From: Cornus controversa
Lineage: Eukaryota > Streptophyta > Magnoliopsida > Cornales > Cornaceae
Length of the DNA: 64,000 nt
Direction: 5' to 3'
NCBI GenBank assembly: GCA_026545225.1
Contig: CM048845.1
Coordinates: 18,445,001-18,509,000, forward strand
How positions within the stretch are numbered: position 1 is the stretch's first letter; each line of letters begins with the position of its first letter. Below, piece by piece: positions 11,955 to 21,997 of the stretch. Below the pieces are notes generated by a model. That model was not told the DNA's origin. It worked only from the letters and a program-made list of their open reading frames with translations, and did not search any database. The translations under genes were made by a program, and so were the position numbers.

Positions 11955-12433
11955 GACCACATTTTTGTTGATTTGTAAAGCATTTGTGTTGATTTGTAAA
12001 GCAGTTGTTAAATGCTAAATTGGTTTTGCTAAAGTTACCCAACTAAAGAAACTTAATAAAAAAATATTTAAAAATTCTTATCCATTTGCCAAAAGCAATG
12101 TTCCTCTTCAAAGTACCGCAATATATAATTCTCTAAATATATTTTTGTGTTTCCATCACTTAAACTTCAACAACTTTTACTATAAATTGAACTTTTTTGA
12201 TGAAATCATTTCTGTTAGAAAGATAATTATGAGAGCTTCAATTTGAGTGCCACTTAGATTATGTTACAACTTATTTTTTTATAAATAAATTTATTTAAAA
12301 TCAACACATTTACTTCATAAATAAATAACATATTTTTCTATTTCAGTTACTCCAATTCTATTTTTAACTAAATTAATTCATCTCTCTAAAACTCAATTTA
12401 AAATTTTAAATATATTTTAGAAATAATATATAA

Positions 12434-12465
<32 letters not shown>

Positions 12466-13887
12466 GTATGTATGTATATATATATATATGTATGTATGTA
12501 TATCAATTTGAGTACTACTTAGACTATGTTATGACTTAATTTTTTTTAAATAAATTTATTTAAAATCAACACATTTACTTCATAAATAAACAACATATTT
12601 TCCTATTTCAGCAACTCCAATTCTATTTTTAACTAAATTAATTCATCTCTCTAAAACTCAATTTAAAATTTTAAATGTATTTTAGAAATAATATATGTAT
12701 ATATATAAATATATATACATATATATAATATATGTATATATTATAAAGAGTTATATTTTATTACTTTTCTTTTCTTTTCTTTTTAAAGAGTTATAATATT
12801 ATTATAACCTTAATAAAAAAATATTATAACTCTTTACAATACTAAAATACCGTAACTCTTCCCAACACAAAAGAAAAGTAATATAATAATATTTTAACTT
12901 TTTCAAAGAGAAAAGAAAAATAATAAAATAATATTATAAAAAATATTTTTTTATATATTTTCATTTTTATAAATTTTCACTCTAATCCTAAGTGTGTTAA
13001 ATCAATATAAATTCTAAAATCTATAAATATTTATTTAAGGAAAAAGATGTTAGCACTCTCATTTTTCTACGTTTGCACTCCCATCTTAAATTAAATGACA
13101 TTTCTAACTTTAACTTTAGAAGTGAATAATTATGTTTTTCAAATTATACAACTGCCCTTTCTGATATTCTCTCCATGTTTCCAATCTTTAATGTTTTCAG
13201 TATAATTTAATAGGATAAAAAAAAATTACTCCAAAAATAGTTATCTATTTCTATTTAGGCAGGACCCAAAAAAAAATTGTTGAAAAAATTATCTCTTTTG
13301 ACAAGACCAAAAAAGAAAAGTATAAAAAAAATTATTATTTTTATTGAATAAATTATCTTTTTTGACAGGAACCGAAAAAAAGGACCAAAAAAACAATTAT
13401 CTCTATAAGACCCAAAAAAAAAATCTATGCTGAATAAATTCTCTTTTGACATAACAAAAAAAAAATACCCATAAAAAAAGTTATCTATGTCGAATAAATT
13501 ATCTCCTTTGACAGGATGGGGAAAAAAAAATTGGCATGCAGAAAAAAAAAGGACCCAAAATAAGTTATCTTAGTTGAATAAATTATCTCTTTTGATAGCA
13601 CCGGAAAAGAAGTATGGGACAAAAAAATAAAAAAAAATTATCTCTGTTGAATAAATTATCACTTAATTTTGACATGATCCAAAAAAAAAAAAAAAACAGA
13701 GTACTCATTATCTCTTTTGACAAGACCAATAAAAAAAAGTTATCCCAGTCGAATAAATTATCTCTTTTTACAAGATAAAAAAAAGTTATCCTAGTCGAAT
13801 AAATTATCTCTTTTTACAAGATAAAAAAAAGTTCTATTTTGGCCAGAATTAAAAAAAAAAAAAAAAAAAGTACTAAACGAAGTAAAA
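11955..13887 (+). repeat. Left arm of the giant inverted repeat
   Basis: It is about 1.9 kb and pairs with 18550-20850. It contains two reversed copies of a ~150-base unit (about 12285-12430 and 12535-12690, each including CATTTACTTCATAAATAAA and AATTCATCTCTCTAAAACTC), a ~200-base AATATTATAA-rich unit at 12760-13045, and the repeat array at 13250-13885. Confidence 0.78.
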
Positions 13888-13890
13888 GAG
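13250..13890 (-). repeat. Degenerate ~60-70-bp array, left arm
   Basis: The core GAATAAATTATCTCTTTTGACA recurs about nine times (for example near 13428, 13490, 13572, 13650, 13750 and 13796), separated by poly-A runs and GGACCC or AGACC blocks. The mirror array lies at 18550-19170. The phase and homopolymer content make apparent reading frames here meaningless. Confidence 0.7.
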
Positions 13891-14027
13891 GTAGAGTTTA
13901 TAGTATAAAGAGTAGTTATGATATTATAAAATAAGGAATGATGCATTAATGAGTTTTGGGACATTCTTGTCATTTTCTTTAAAAGAAAAAGATAAGTGGA
14001 GTGCAATTGTCTTCCTTATTTAAACTC

Positions 14028-14089
<62 letters not shown>

Positions 14090-14090
<1 letters not shown>

Positions 14091-14436
14091 TTTAAAATAT
14101 ATTTGGAAATTTAAATTGAATTATAGAATAAATGAGTTAACTTTGTTGGGAATAGAATTGGAGTTGTTGAAATAGGAAAATATGTTGTTTATTTATGAAG
14201 TAAATTTGTTAATTTTAAATAAATTTATTTTAATAAAAAAATAAGTCAGAACATAGTTTAAGTGGTACTCAAATTGAAGCTCTCGAAATTCTCTTTCTAA
14301 CATAAATGGTTTATTAAAAATTTCAACTTGTAGTAAAAGTTGTTGAAGTTTAAGTGAAGAAAATACAAAAATATGTAGAATTATATATACCCAAGTAAAG
14401 AAATTAATAAAAAAATATTATAACTCTTCCCAAGAC
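14090..14436 (+). repeat. Forward copy of the foldback end unit
   Basis: TTGGAGTTGTTGAAATAGG, GTTTATTTATGAAGTAAAT and the following stretch through TAAAAAAATATTATAACTC match the right terminal region at 20450-20770 in the same orientation. A complete end unit therefore exists inside the large element, next to the left arm, suggesting a smaller foldback element at about 11950-14436 or an internal duplication. Confidence 0.6.
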
Positions 14437-14440
14437 TAAA

Positions 14441-14655
14441 GCCCTATTTGGATTGACTTTCGAAAAGCGGCGTTCAACTTTTCAAGTTCAAAAGTTGTTT
14501 TGAAGAGTGTTTGGATAAGTAAGGCTGAAGAGGTTCGGAGTCCAAAAAGAGCGTTTAAAGGAAGCTGGTGGATACCAACTTCCTCATTTAGCTTCTGCTT
14601 CTCTTTTTTTTTTCTACGTAAAAATTGAAGAAAAAGTTCAGCCAAACAGGACCTA
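14441..14655. mobile_element. MITE with GCCCTATTTGG-type inverted ends
   Basis: The left end GCCCTATTTGGATTG and right end GCCAAACAGGACC are inverted versions of each other with mismatches, and both are flanked by CTAA. Size and termini fit PIF/Harbinger- or hAT-like MITEs. A related pair of ends (about 14657 and 16947, CCAAATAGGGCC) may mark a second, larger element that contains the next MITE. Confidence 0.45.
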
Positions 14656-14846
14656 AGCCTATTTAGATTGGCTTTTCAAACGCTACTTTTGGTTTTTTGG
14701 GTCAAGAAGCTATTTAAAATAGTGTTTTGCTAGTTTTTATAAAAGAGCTTCGGTTCTTAGAAGAGCGCTTTGGAAGAAGCTGGACTCCAGCTTCTTAAAA
14801 CGCTCTTCTTTTTGAAGACACAGGAAGCCGTTTATGTTTTAATAAA

Positions 14847-15418
14847 GGGTAAAATGCTCTAACTACCCCCAGGTTTCGGTTTAATACCCACGGAGAATAC
14901 TAGTGCATTTGACTGAGGTCAAACTCCCCCAGGTTTGAAAAACTATGCCTTGACACCCCAAATGTTAGTTGACCATTAAGTCAACTAACTTGAAAAGTTA
15001 AAATACCAAAACTACCCCTTCTATTTAAATGTACAATTTATCCTCAAACTACCCCTTCAGTTAACACGTCAAATCAGTTCATATATTTTATGTTAGTTTG
15101 TCAAATTAGAGTATATATATATATATGTATATATATATTGTATACATACTGTATAGTAATAGTATATATATTGTATAGTAACAATATATATATATAGTAT
15201 ATATATAGTAACAGTATATATATATATAGTATATATATAGTAATAGTATATATTAGTATGCATATATAAAAGTATATAACAGTATATATATATAGTAACA
15301 GTATATATATAGTATATATACAATATAACAATTTACACTTTACCAATATATAATTATATACCCAGCAACTTATAGAAATATATATATATACACTTAATAT
15401 ATATATACTTACTATTAT

Positions 15419-15461
<43 letters not shown>

Positions 15462-15470
15462 TTACTATTA

Positions 15471-15502
<32 letters not shown>

Positions 15503-16079
15503 TTATATATACTGTATATATATACCGTTACTGTATACACACACACATATATATATATACACTTACTGTTATCTCTCACACACACACACACACATATATA
15601 TATATACGGTATATATATACTGTTATATACTGTTAGTATATATATAATATATATATATACTGTTATATATATATATATATACTTTTATATATGCATACTA
15701 TATATATACTGTTATATTTATGTACTTTTATATATGCATACTATATATATACTGTTATATATGTATACTATATATATATATATATACACATACTATATAT
15801 ACTGTATATATACTGTGTATATATATATACACACATACTTCTATATTTGACGTACGTGTACAAACCTTTAACTGATTTGAGGATAAAATTGTATATTTAA
15901 ATAGAAAGGGTAGTTTTGATATTTTAACTTTTCAAGTTAGTTGACTTAACGGTCAACTAACATTTGGGGTGTCAGGGCATAGTTTTCCAAACTTGGGGGA
16001 GTTTGACCTCAGTCAAAGGCACTAGTATTCTCCGTGGGTATTAAACCGAAACCTGGGGGGTAGTTAGAGCATTTTACCC
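14847..16079. mobile_element. MULE-type MITE with perfect 9-bp target duplication
   Basis: The element begins GGGTAAAATGCTCTAACTA and ends with its inverse at 16079. The inverted ends extend about 240 bases with few mismatches. It is flanked by identical TTTAATAAA at 14838-14846 and 16080-16088; a 9-bp duplication is the hallmark of Mutator-like elements. The centre (about 15105-15845) is almost pure TA, CA and GT microsatellite, itself roughly palindromic. There is no coding content; frames read through it are artefacts. Confidence 0.85.
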
Positions 16080-16088
16080 TTTAATAAA

Positions 16089-17655
16089 ACTTTCAAAATA
16101 CCAAGCGTACCCCTTTTGTTTAGGGCATGAAAAAAATTAAATTACAACCTATGCCATTATTAAAATTGTTTCCCTTCTAAACCCTAGCGTAACTTGATTT
16201 TTGGACAAATCAAATGACAAGTTTTACATTGTATCATTGTCTCTAGCAAATTATCCTCTTTCGTTTTCATCATATCCGGTAAGTAAAATAATTTACTGCT
16301 GAGTTGGAATGGTGGGATACATGCATATCCATTTTGTTTCTTCGAACAATCATTTATTAATCAACAAACAGGTTTTACCTACAGATCAATGTTCTTTTCT
16401 TTTTCTTTTTTTCCCTTTTGATTTTTTATGATTGTATTAAAGCTTTGAAGGATTAAAATCAATAGTGATTGCTTGATGCCAACAACCACAACTTTGAATC
16501 CCTTTGAAATGAGTACAATTACCGGTCAAAACCTCTAAATGGTTGACAATTTCTGCTCTCTAATAATAATAATAAATAAATAAAAAGCAATTGCTCAATC
16601 AATCCAAAATTAACTAATATCTCAACTCTTCAATGGAATGTTAAATTTGGTTATATTAATTTATTTTTTGCATGTGTTAGTAATTGGTTATAAAAAATAG
16701 GTTAAATGCTTTATGTTACCAAACAGTTAAAAAAATATATTTCATTTAAGGACAAAATAGGTATTTTAGTACTAGAAATGCTTCAGCAAATATTTTGCCA
16801 AACTGACAAAAAAACTCTTCTGACATTAAAAGCTCTTCAAGAATACAGTTCCAAACACTCACCCATAAGTCAAATAGAAGTGATAGCTTCTGCTTCTCTT
16901 TTTCCTCAGTATAAAAGTAGAAGCAAAAGCTATGCCAAATAGGGCCTAAGTAGCACAACTCTTCCCAACACAAAAGAATAGTAATATAATAATATTATAA
17001 CTCATTCAAAGAGAAAAGAAAAGTAATAAAATAATATTATAAAAAATATTTTTATATATATTTTCACATTTATAAATCTCCACTTTAATCCTAAGTGTGT
17101 TAAATCAATATAAATTCTAAAATTTATAAATATTTATTTAACCTCTCTTTATATATATGTGTGCGTGTGTGTGTGTATATATATATATATATCTATATAT
17201 TTGAAACTTTAAATTGAGTTTTAGAAAGATGAATTACCTTCTATAAGTTTAAACCAGTTATAATATGTGATTGGTGAACCAGTTATATATTATTATATAT
17301 TATTCTATTTTGTCAAAATTTGATTAATTACTCAAGTGTCTAAAAAATTAATCAGATTAATTAATAAGTTTAAACCATTTAATTCAAACATGTAGTTTTA
17401 TGAGATTAAGTTGTTCTTTAGTGTCCCAATATATATAGTATAACATATAACATTTATATATATATATATATATATATATTGCAGTTATAAGTAATATAAG
17501 TTAGACCATTTTCTTCTATTTATCAAATTCTGATTAATTAGTCAAGCATCTAAAAACTCTATTAGATTAATTGATAAGTTTAAACTATTTATTTTGAACA
17601 TCTAGTTTTATGATATTAAGTTGTTCTTTAGTGTCCCGAGATATATCGTATAACA
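16089..17655. other. Gene-free centre of the foldback element
   Basis: No gene is seen. At 16955-17215 a forward copy of the internal unit seen at 12840-13045 (CTCTTCCCAACACAAAAG, AATCCTAAGTGTGTTAAATC) is present. At 17240-17650 a ~190-base segment (GATTAATTA, AAGTTTAAACCATTTA, AGTTGTTCTTTAGTGTCCC) occurs twice, about 225 bases apart. Confidence 0.5.
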
Positions 17656-17665
17656 TATTAGTTAA

Positions 17666-18464
17666 TGCCAAAATGCAGTAAACCTCTGTGCTATTTTTGG
17701 GTGCAAATAACCCCTAAACTTTCAAATAGTTGCAAAATATCCCCTTTTGGACAAAATATACTTTTCTATGATCATTTTACCATTTACATGTTTATAAAAA
17801 ATAAAATAAAATTAGAGAAAAGAGAGTTTTTTTATATTAATTTTTTTTACCTTAATAAAAAAAGAGAAGTTTTTTCCTGAAAAAATTTCTAAAATTTTTT
17901 TTGAAAAAAAACTAAAAATAAAGAGAGGGAATTATTTCTGAAAACTATTTTTTTTTTCAAAAATTATTTTCAGAACTTTTTTGTTTCTAGAAAACAATTC
18001 TAGAAAACCAAAAAAAAAATCGAAAACATGTTTTCAGGAAAAAAGAACTAAAAATACAGAGAGGGAATTGTTTATGAAAACTAAAAAATTTCTGATTTTT
18101 TTCCATTAGAAAGAGAGGGAATTTCAAAAAACAAAAAAATTTCAAAAATAATTTTTGAAAAAAACAATAGTTTTTGGAAACAATTCCTTCTTTATTTTTA
18201 TTTTTAGTTTTTTTTTCAAAAATTATTTCCAAAAAAAGCTCATCTTTTTTTTTTTATTAAGGTAACAAAAATTTAATATAAAAAAACCCTCTTTTCTCTA
18301 TTTTTATTTTATTTTTGATAAACATATAAAAGGTAAAATGGTCATAGAAAAATATATTTTGTCCAAACTATTTAAAAGTTAAGGGGGTTATTTGCACTCG
18401 AAAATAGTTCAGGGGGTATTTTGCACCTCTTTGAAAACACAGGGGGGTTTACTGCACTTTGACC
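17666..18464. mobile_element. MULE-type MITE with 10-bp target duplication
   Basis: The left end TGCCAAAATGCAGTAAACC and right end GGTTTACTGCACTTTGACC are inverted repeats with a few mismatches, and similarity continues inward (CAAATAACCCC versus GGGGGTTATTTGCA). Identical TATTAGTTAA flanks lie at 17656-17665 and 18465-18474. The interior is an A/T-rich near-palindrome with GAGAGGGAATT repeats and no gene. Confidence 0.82.
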
Positions 18465-18549
18465 TATTAGTTAAAGTAATATAAGTTATAGCCGTCCTTT
18501 ATTTTTTGTCAATAATACTTCAACATTAATATATATTAGATTGTTAATA

Positions 18550-19752
18550 TATATTAGATTTTTACTTCGTTTAGTACTTTTTTTTATTATTTAATTCTAG
18601 CCAAAATAGAACCTTTTTTTTATCCTGTAAAAAGAGATAATTTATTCGACTGGAATAACTTTTTTTTATTAGTCTTGTCAAAAAGAGATAATGAGTACTT
18701 TTTTTTTTTGGGTCATGTCAAAATTAAGAGATAATTTATTCAACAAATATAATTTTTTTTTTTTTTTTTGCGTACCATACTTCTTTTCCGGTGCTATCAA
18801 AAGAGATAATTTATTCAATTGAGATTACTTTTTTTTCCTACATGTCAATTTTTTTTCCCAGTCCTGTCAAATGAGATAATTTATTCGACATAGATAACTT
18901 TTTTATGGGTACTTTTTTTTTGTTATGTCAAAAGAGAATTTATTCAGCAGAGATAATATTCTTTCGGAGTCTTTTTTTTTTTTTGGGTCTTATAGAGATA
19001 ATTGTTTTTTTGGTCCTTTTTTTTTGTTCCTATCAAAAAAGATAATTTATTCAATAAAAATAATAATTTTTTTTATACTTTTCTTTTTTGGTCTTGTCAA
19101 AAGAAATAAAATTTTCAACATAGGTAACTTTTTTTTGGGTCCTGTCAAATAAAAAGAGATAACTATTTTTTGAGTAATTTTTTTTATCCTGTTAAAAGAT
19201 ATCAAAAATATTAAAGATTAAAAATATGTTGGGAATATCAGAAATGGTAGTTGTGTAATTTGAAAAACAATAATCATTTACTTGTGAAGTTAAGGTTAGA
19301 AATGTCATTTAATTTAAGATGGGAGTGCAAACGTAAAAAATGAGAGTGCTAACATCATTTCCCTTAAATAAATTTTTATAGATTTTAGAATTTATATTGA
19401 TTTAACACACTTAGGATTAAAGTGAAAATTTATAAAAATGAAAATATATATAAAAATATTTTTTATAATATTTTTTTATTTTATTTCTTTTCTCTTTGAA
19501 AAAGTAAAAATATTATTATAGTACTTTTCTTTTGTGTTGGGAAGAGTTACAACACTTTAGTATTGGAAAGAGTTATAATATTTTTTTTATTAAGTTTATA
19601 ATAATATTATAACTCTTTAAAAAGAAAAGAAAAGTAATAAAATAATATTATAAATAATTTTTTTATATTATACTTTTATAAAATTTCACTTTAATTCTAA
19701 GTATGTTAAATCTATATAAATTCTAAAATTTATAAATATTTATTTAAATTCT

Positions 19753-19809
<57 letters not shown>

Positions 19810-20336
19810 CATATATGATTTCTAAAATATATTTAAAATTTTAAATTGAATTTTAGAGAGATGAATTAACTTAGTTAAAAATAGAATTGGAGTTGCTGAA
19901 ATCGAAAAATATGTTGTTTATTTATGAAGTAAGTGTGTTGATTTTAAATAAATTTATTTTAAAATAATATTATAACTCTTTAAAAAGAAAAGAAAAGAAA
20001 TAAAATAATATTATAAATGATTTTTTTATATTTTACTTTTATAAATTTTCACTTTAATCCTAAGTATGTTAAATCTATATAAATTCTAAAATTTATAAAT
20101 ATTTATTTAAACTCTTTTTATCTCTCTAAGTATTTATATATATACATATATTATTTCTAAAATATATTTAAAAATTTAAATTGAGTTTTAAAGAGATGAA
20201 TTAATTTAGTTAAAACTAGAATTGGAGTTGTTCAAATAGGAAAATATGTTGTTTATTTATGAAGTAAATGTGTTGATTTTAAATAAATTTAGTTAAAAAA
20301 AATTAGGTCGTAACATAGTCTAAGTAGTACTCAAAT

Positions 20337-20407
<71 letters not shown>

Positions 20408-20850
20408 CATATATTATTTCTAAAATATATTAAAAATTTAAATTGAGTTTTAGAGAGAGAAATAAATTTAGTTAAAAATAGAGTTGGAGTTGTTGAAATA
20501 GGAAAATATATTGTTTATTTATGAAGTAAATTTGTTGATTTTAAATAAATTTATTTATAAAAAAGTAAGTTGTAACATAATTTAAGTGGTACTCAAATTG
20601 AAGCTATCATAATTGTCTTTTTAATAGAAATGATTTCATCAAAAAATTCAATTTATAGTCAAAATTGTTAAAGTTTAAGTGAAGGAAATACAAAAATATA
20701 TTTAGAGAATTACACATTGCACTACTTTAGTGTTGGAAGGAATTATAATATTTTTTTATTAAATTTCTATATTTGGCTAACTTTAGCAAAAATAATTTAA
20801 CATTTAACAAATGTTTTACAAATCAACAAAAACAAAGCCATTTCAACTAC
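18550..20850 (-). repeat. Right arm of the giant inverted repeat
   Basis: It pairs with 11955-13887. Outward from the centre it contains the repeat array (18550-19170), the AATATTATAA unit reversed (19365-19560), then three forward units (about 19570-19960, 19965-20335 and 20405-20600), each including GAATTGGAGTTG and TTTATTTATGAAGTAA. The arm is longer than the left one because of the extra unit copies and (TA)n/(GT)n runs such as 20340-20406. Confidence 0.78.
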
Positions 20851-21009
20851 CGCAGACAGCAGAGGATCCAGGATAGAGTGTTTTAGGAATTTCGCATCTC
20901 TAATAAGTGGTGTGATTTGCAAAAAAAGAAAAAATAAGTGGTGTGATATGCACGCTCAAATTGTAACGGTTAGATAACAGTAGGTCCTTCTTTATAAGAA
21001 TTTAAATAC

Positions 21010-21612
21010 GTAATAAATAACTTGTATGCCCAAATTAACAGCATGAATGCAAGAAGAGTTTACCAGAAAAGTAACGGAAAATATAGTGTTGGTGTATTAT
21101 TGTGTATATATATATATATATATGAATAAAATAGGCGCATATAGACTAGAGGTTTAACAGCCTTGGCTTTGAGTTTGCGCCTACTGGGTTTTGAGTTTTA
21201 GCCTACTAGAAAGCTCGTCTCAGATTCCCACAGTCCATTTCTCTCCGTATGCAAAGTTACACAAATTATATTTTAGCATCAAACAGCTTGACAACCATAC
21301 CCAAACCTCCTCATCCTTTTTCTCCTCCTCCCTGTCTCTTCAAGCAGTTTCACACCTCTCTCTCTATATACATACACACATATACCCTGAAATGCGCTAA
21401 AATTCATATGTAGGCTCAAAGCCCAATCTGTAAGAAAGTTGTACCAACTACCATCCCCAATGACGTGCCAACTATCGCCTTCCAATTAAAGTATAATCTC
21501 CTTGTGTCTTGGTACACACACTTGGAAACTGTTCTTGGTTTTCTTTAGGTTATCTGGTACTGTTTCTCTGTTACATTATATTTGCTTTGTTGAAAGGATA
21601 TATATAGAGAGA
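21010..21612 (+). promoter_or_regulatory. Promoter/leader of IRX10-like copy A
   Basis: Sequence matches 48320-49022 upstream of copy B. A TATA-like element in B (TTATATAG, 48479-48486) reads GCATATAG here (21137-21144). Pyrimidine-rich leader sequence (CCACAGTCCATTTCTCTCC near 21227; CTCTCTCTATATAC near 21357) precedes the ATG at 21613. The foldback element ends about 730 bases upstream of the ATG, so any regulatory DNA farther out is displaced. TATA assignment is inferred from position and conservation only. Confidence 0.4.
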
Positions 21613-21955
21613 ATGAGGATTTGGAGTTGGTTTTTTGTTGTGCTTCTTTTTTCTGCTCATGTATTGAGGATTGGTGCTGTGGAGCTCGCTCGTGGTCAAC
21701 AAACTGAACGAATTTCAGGTTTGATACCTGTTGAAATATATTAGTATATTTTACCTTTAGTTTTTCGTTTACATGTTAATTTTTATTTTCTCTACTTTCT
21801 TATTTGGTTGAATTTTATTTTGATTTCTTATACGCTAACTGTTTTTTGAATTTCATTTGGGGTTTATTAATTTAAGCGATTATGGATTTGGAATTATTGC
21901 CTTTTATTTATTTTTTCATCTTGGGTATTGATTGGGTACCTTTTGTATTTACTTT

Positions 21956-21997
<42 letters not shown>

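Larger units (their letters stand above)
11900..20880. mobile_element. ~9-kb foldback element with giant inverted repeats
   Basis: Sequence from about 11955 to 13887 recurs as its reverse complement at about 18550-20850. Shared blocks include GTTGATTTGTAAAG near both ends, a ~130-base block at 12115-12245 matching 20590-20720 reversed, and the homopolymer-rich arrays at 13250-13885 and 18550-19170. Copy B of the segmental duplication lacks the whole segment: there ACATTTTAGGAATTTTGCG is continuous at about 48240. No transposase was seen, so it is a non-autonomous foldback or long-TIR element. Its exact ends and target duplication are not resolved. Confidence 0.8.

Noticed and set aside
15093-15900. 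Tyr/Ile-rich open frames on both strands
   Set aside because: They are translations of TA and CA microsatellite in the core of a MITE.
17987-19152. Phe/Lys-rich open frames near 18 and 19 kb
   Set aside because: They come from homopolymer-rich MITE and foldback repeats, and the same peptide appears on the opposite strand at 13255-13452 because of the inverted repeat.
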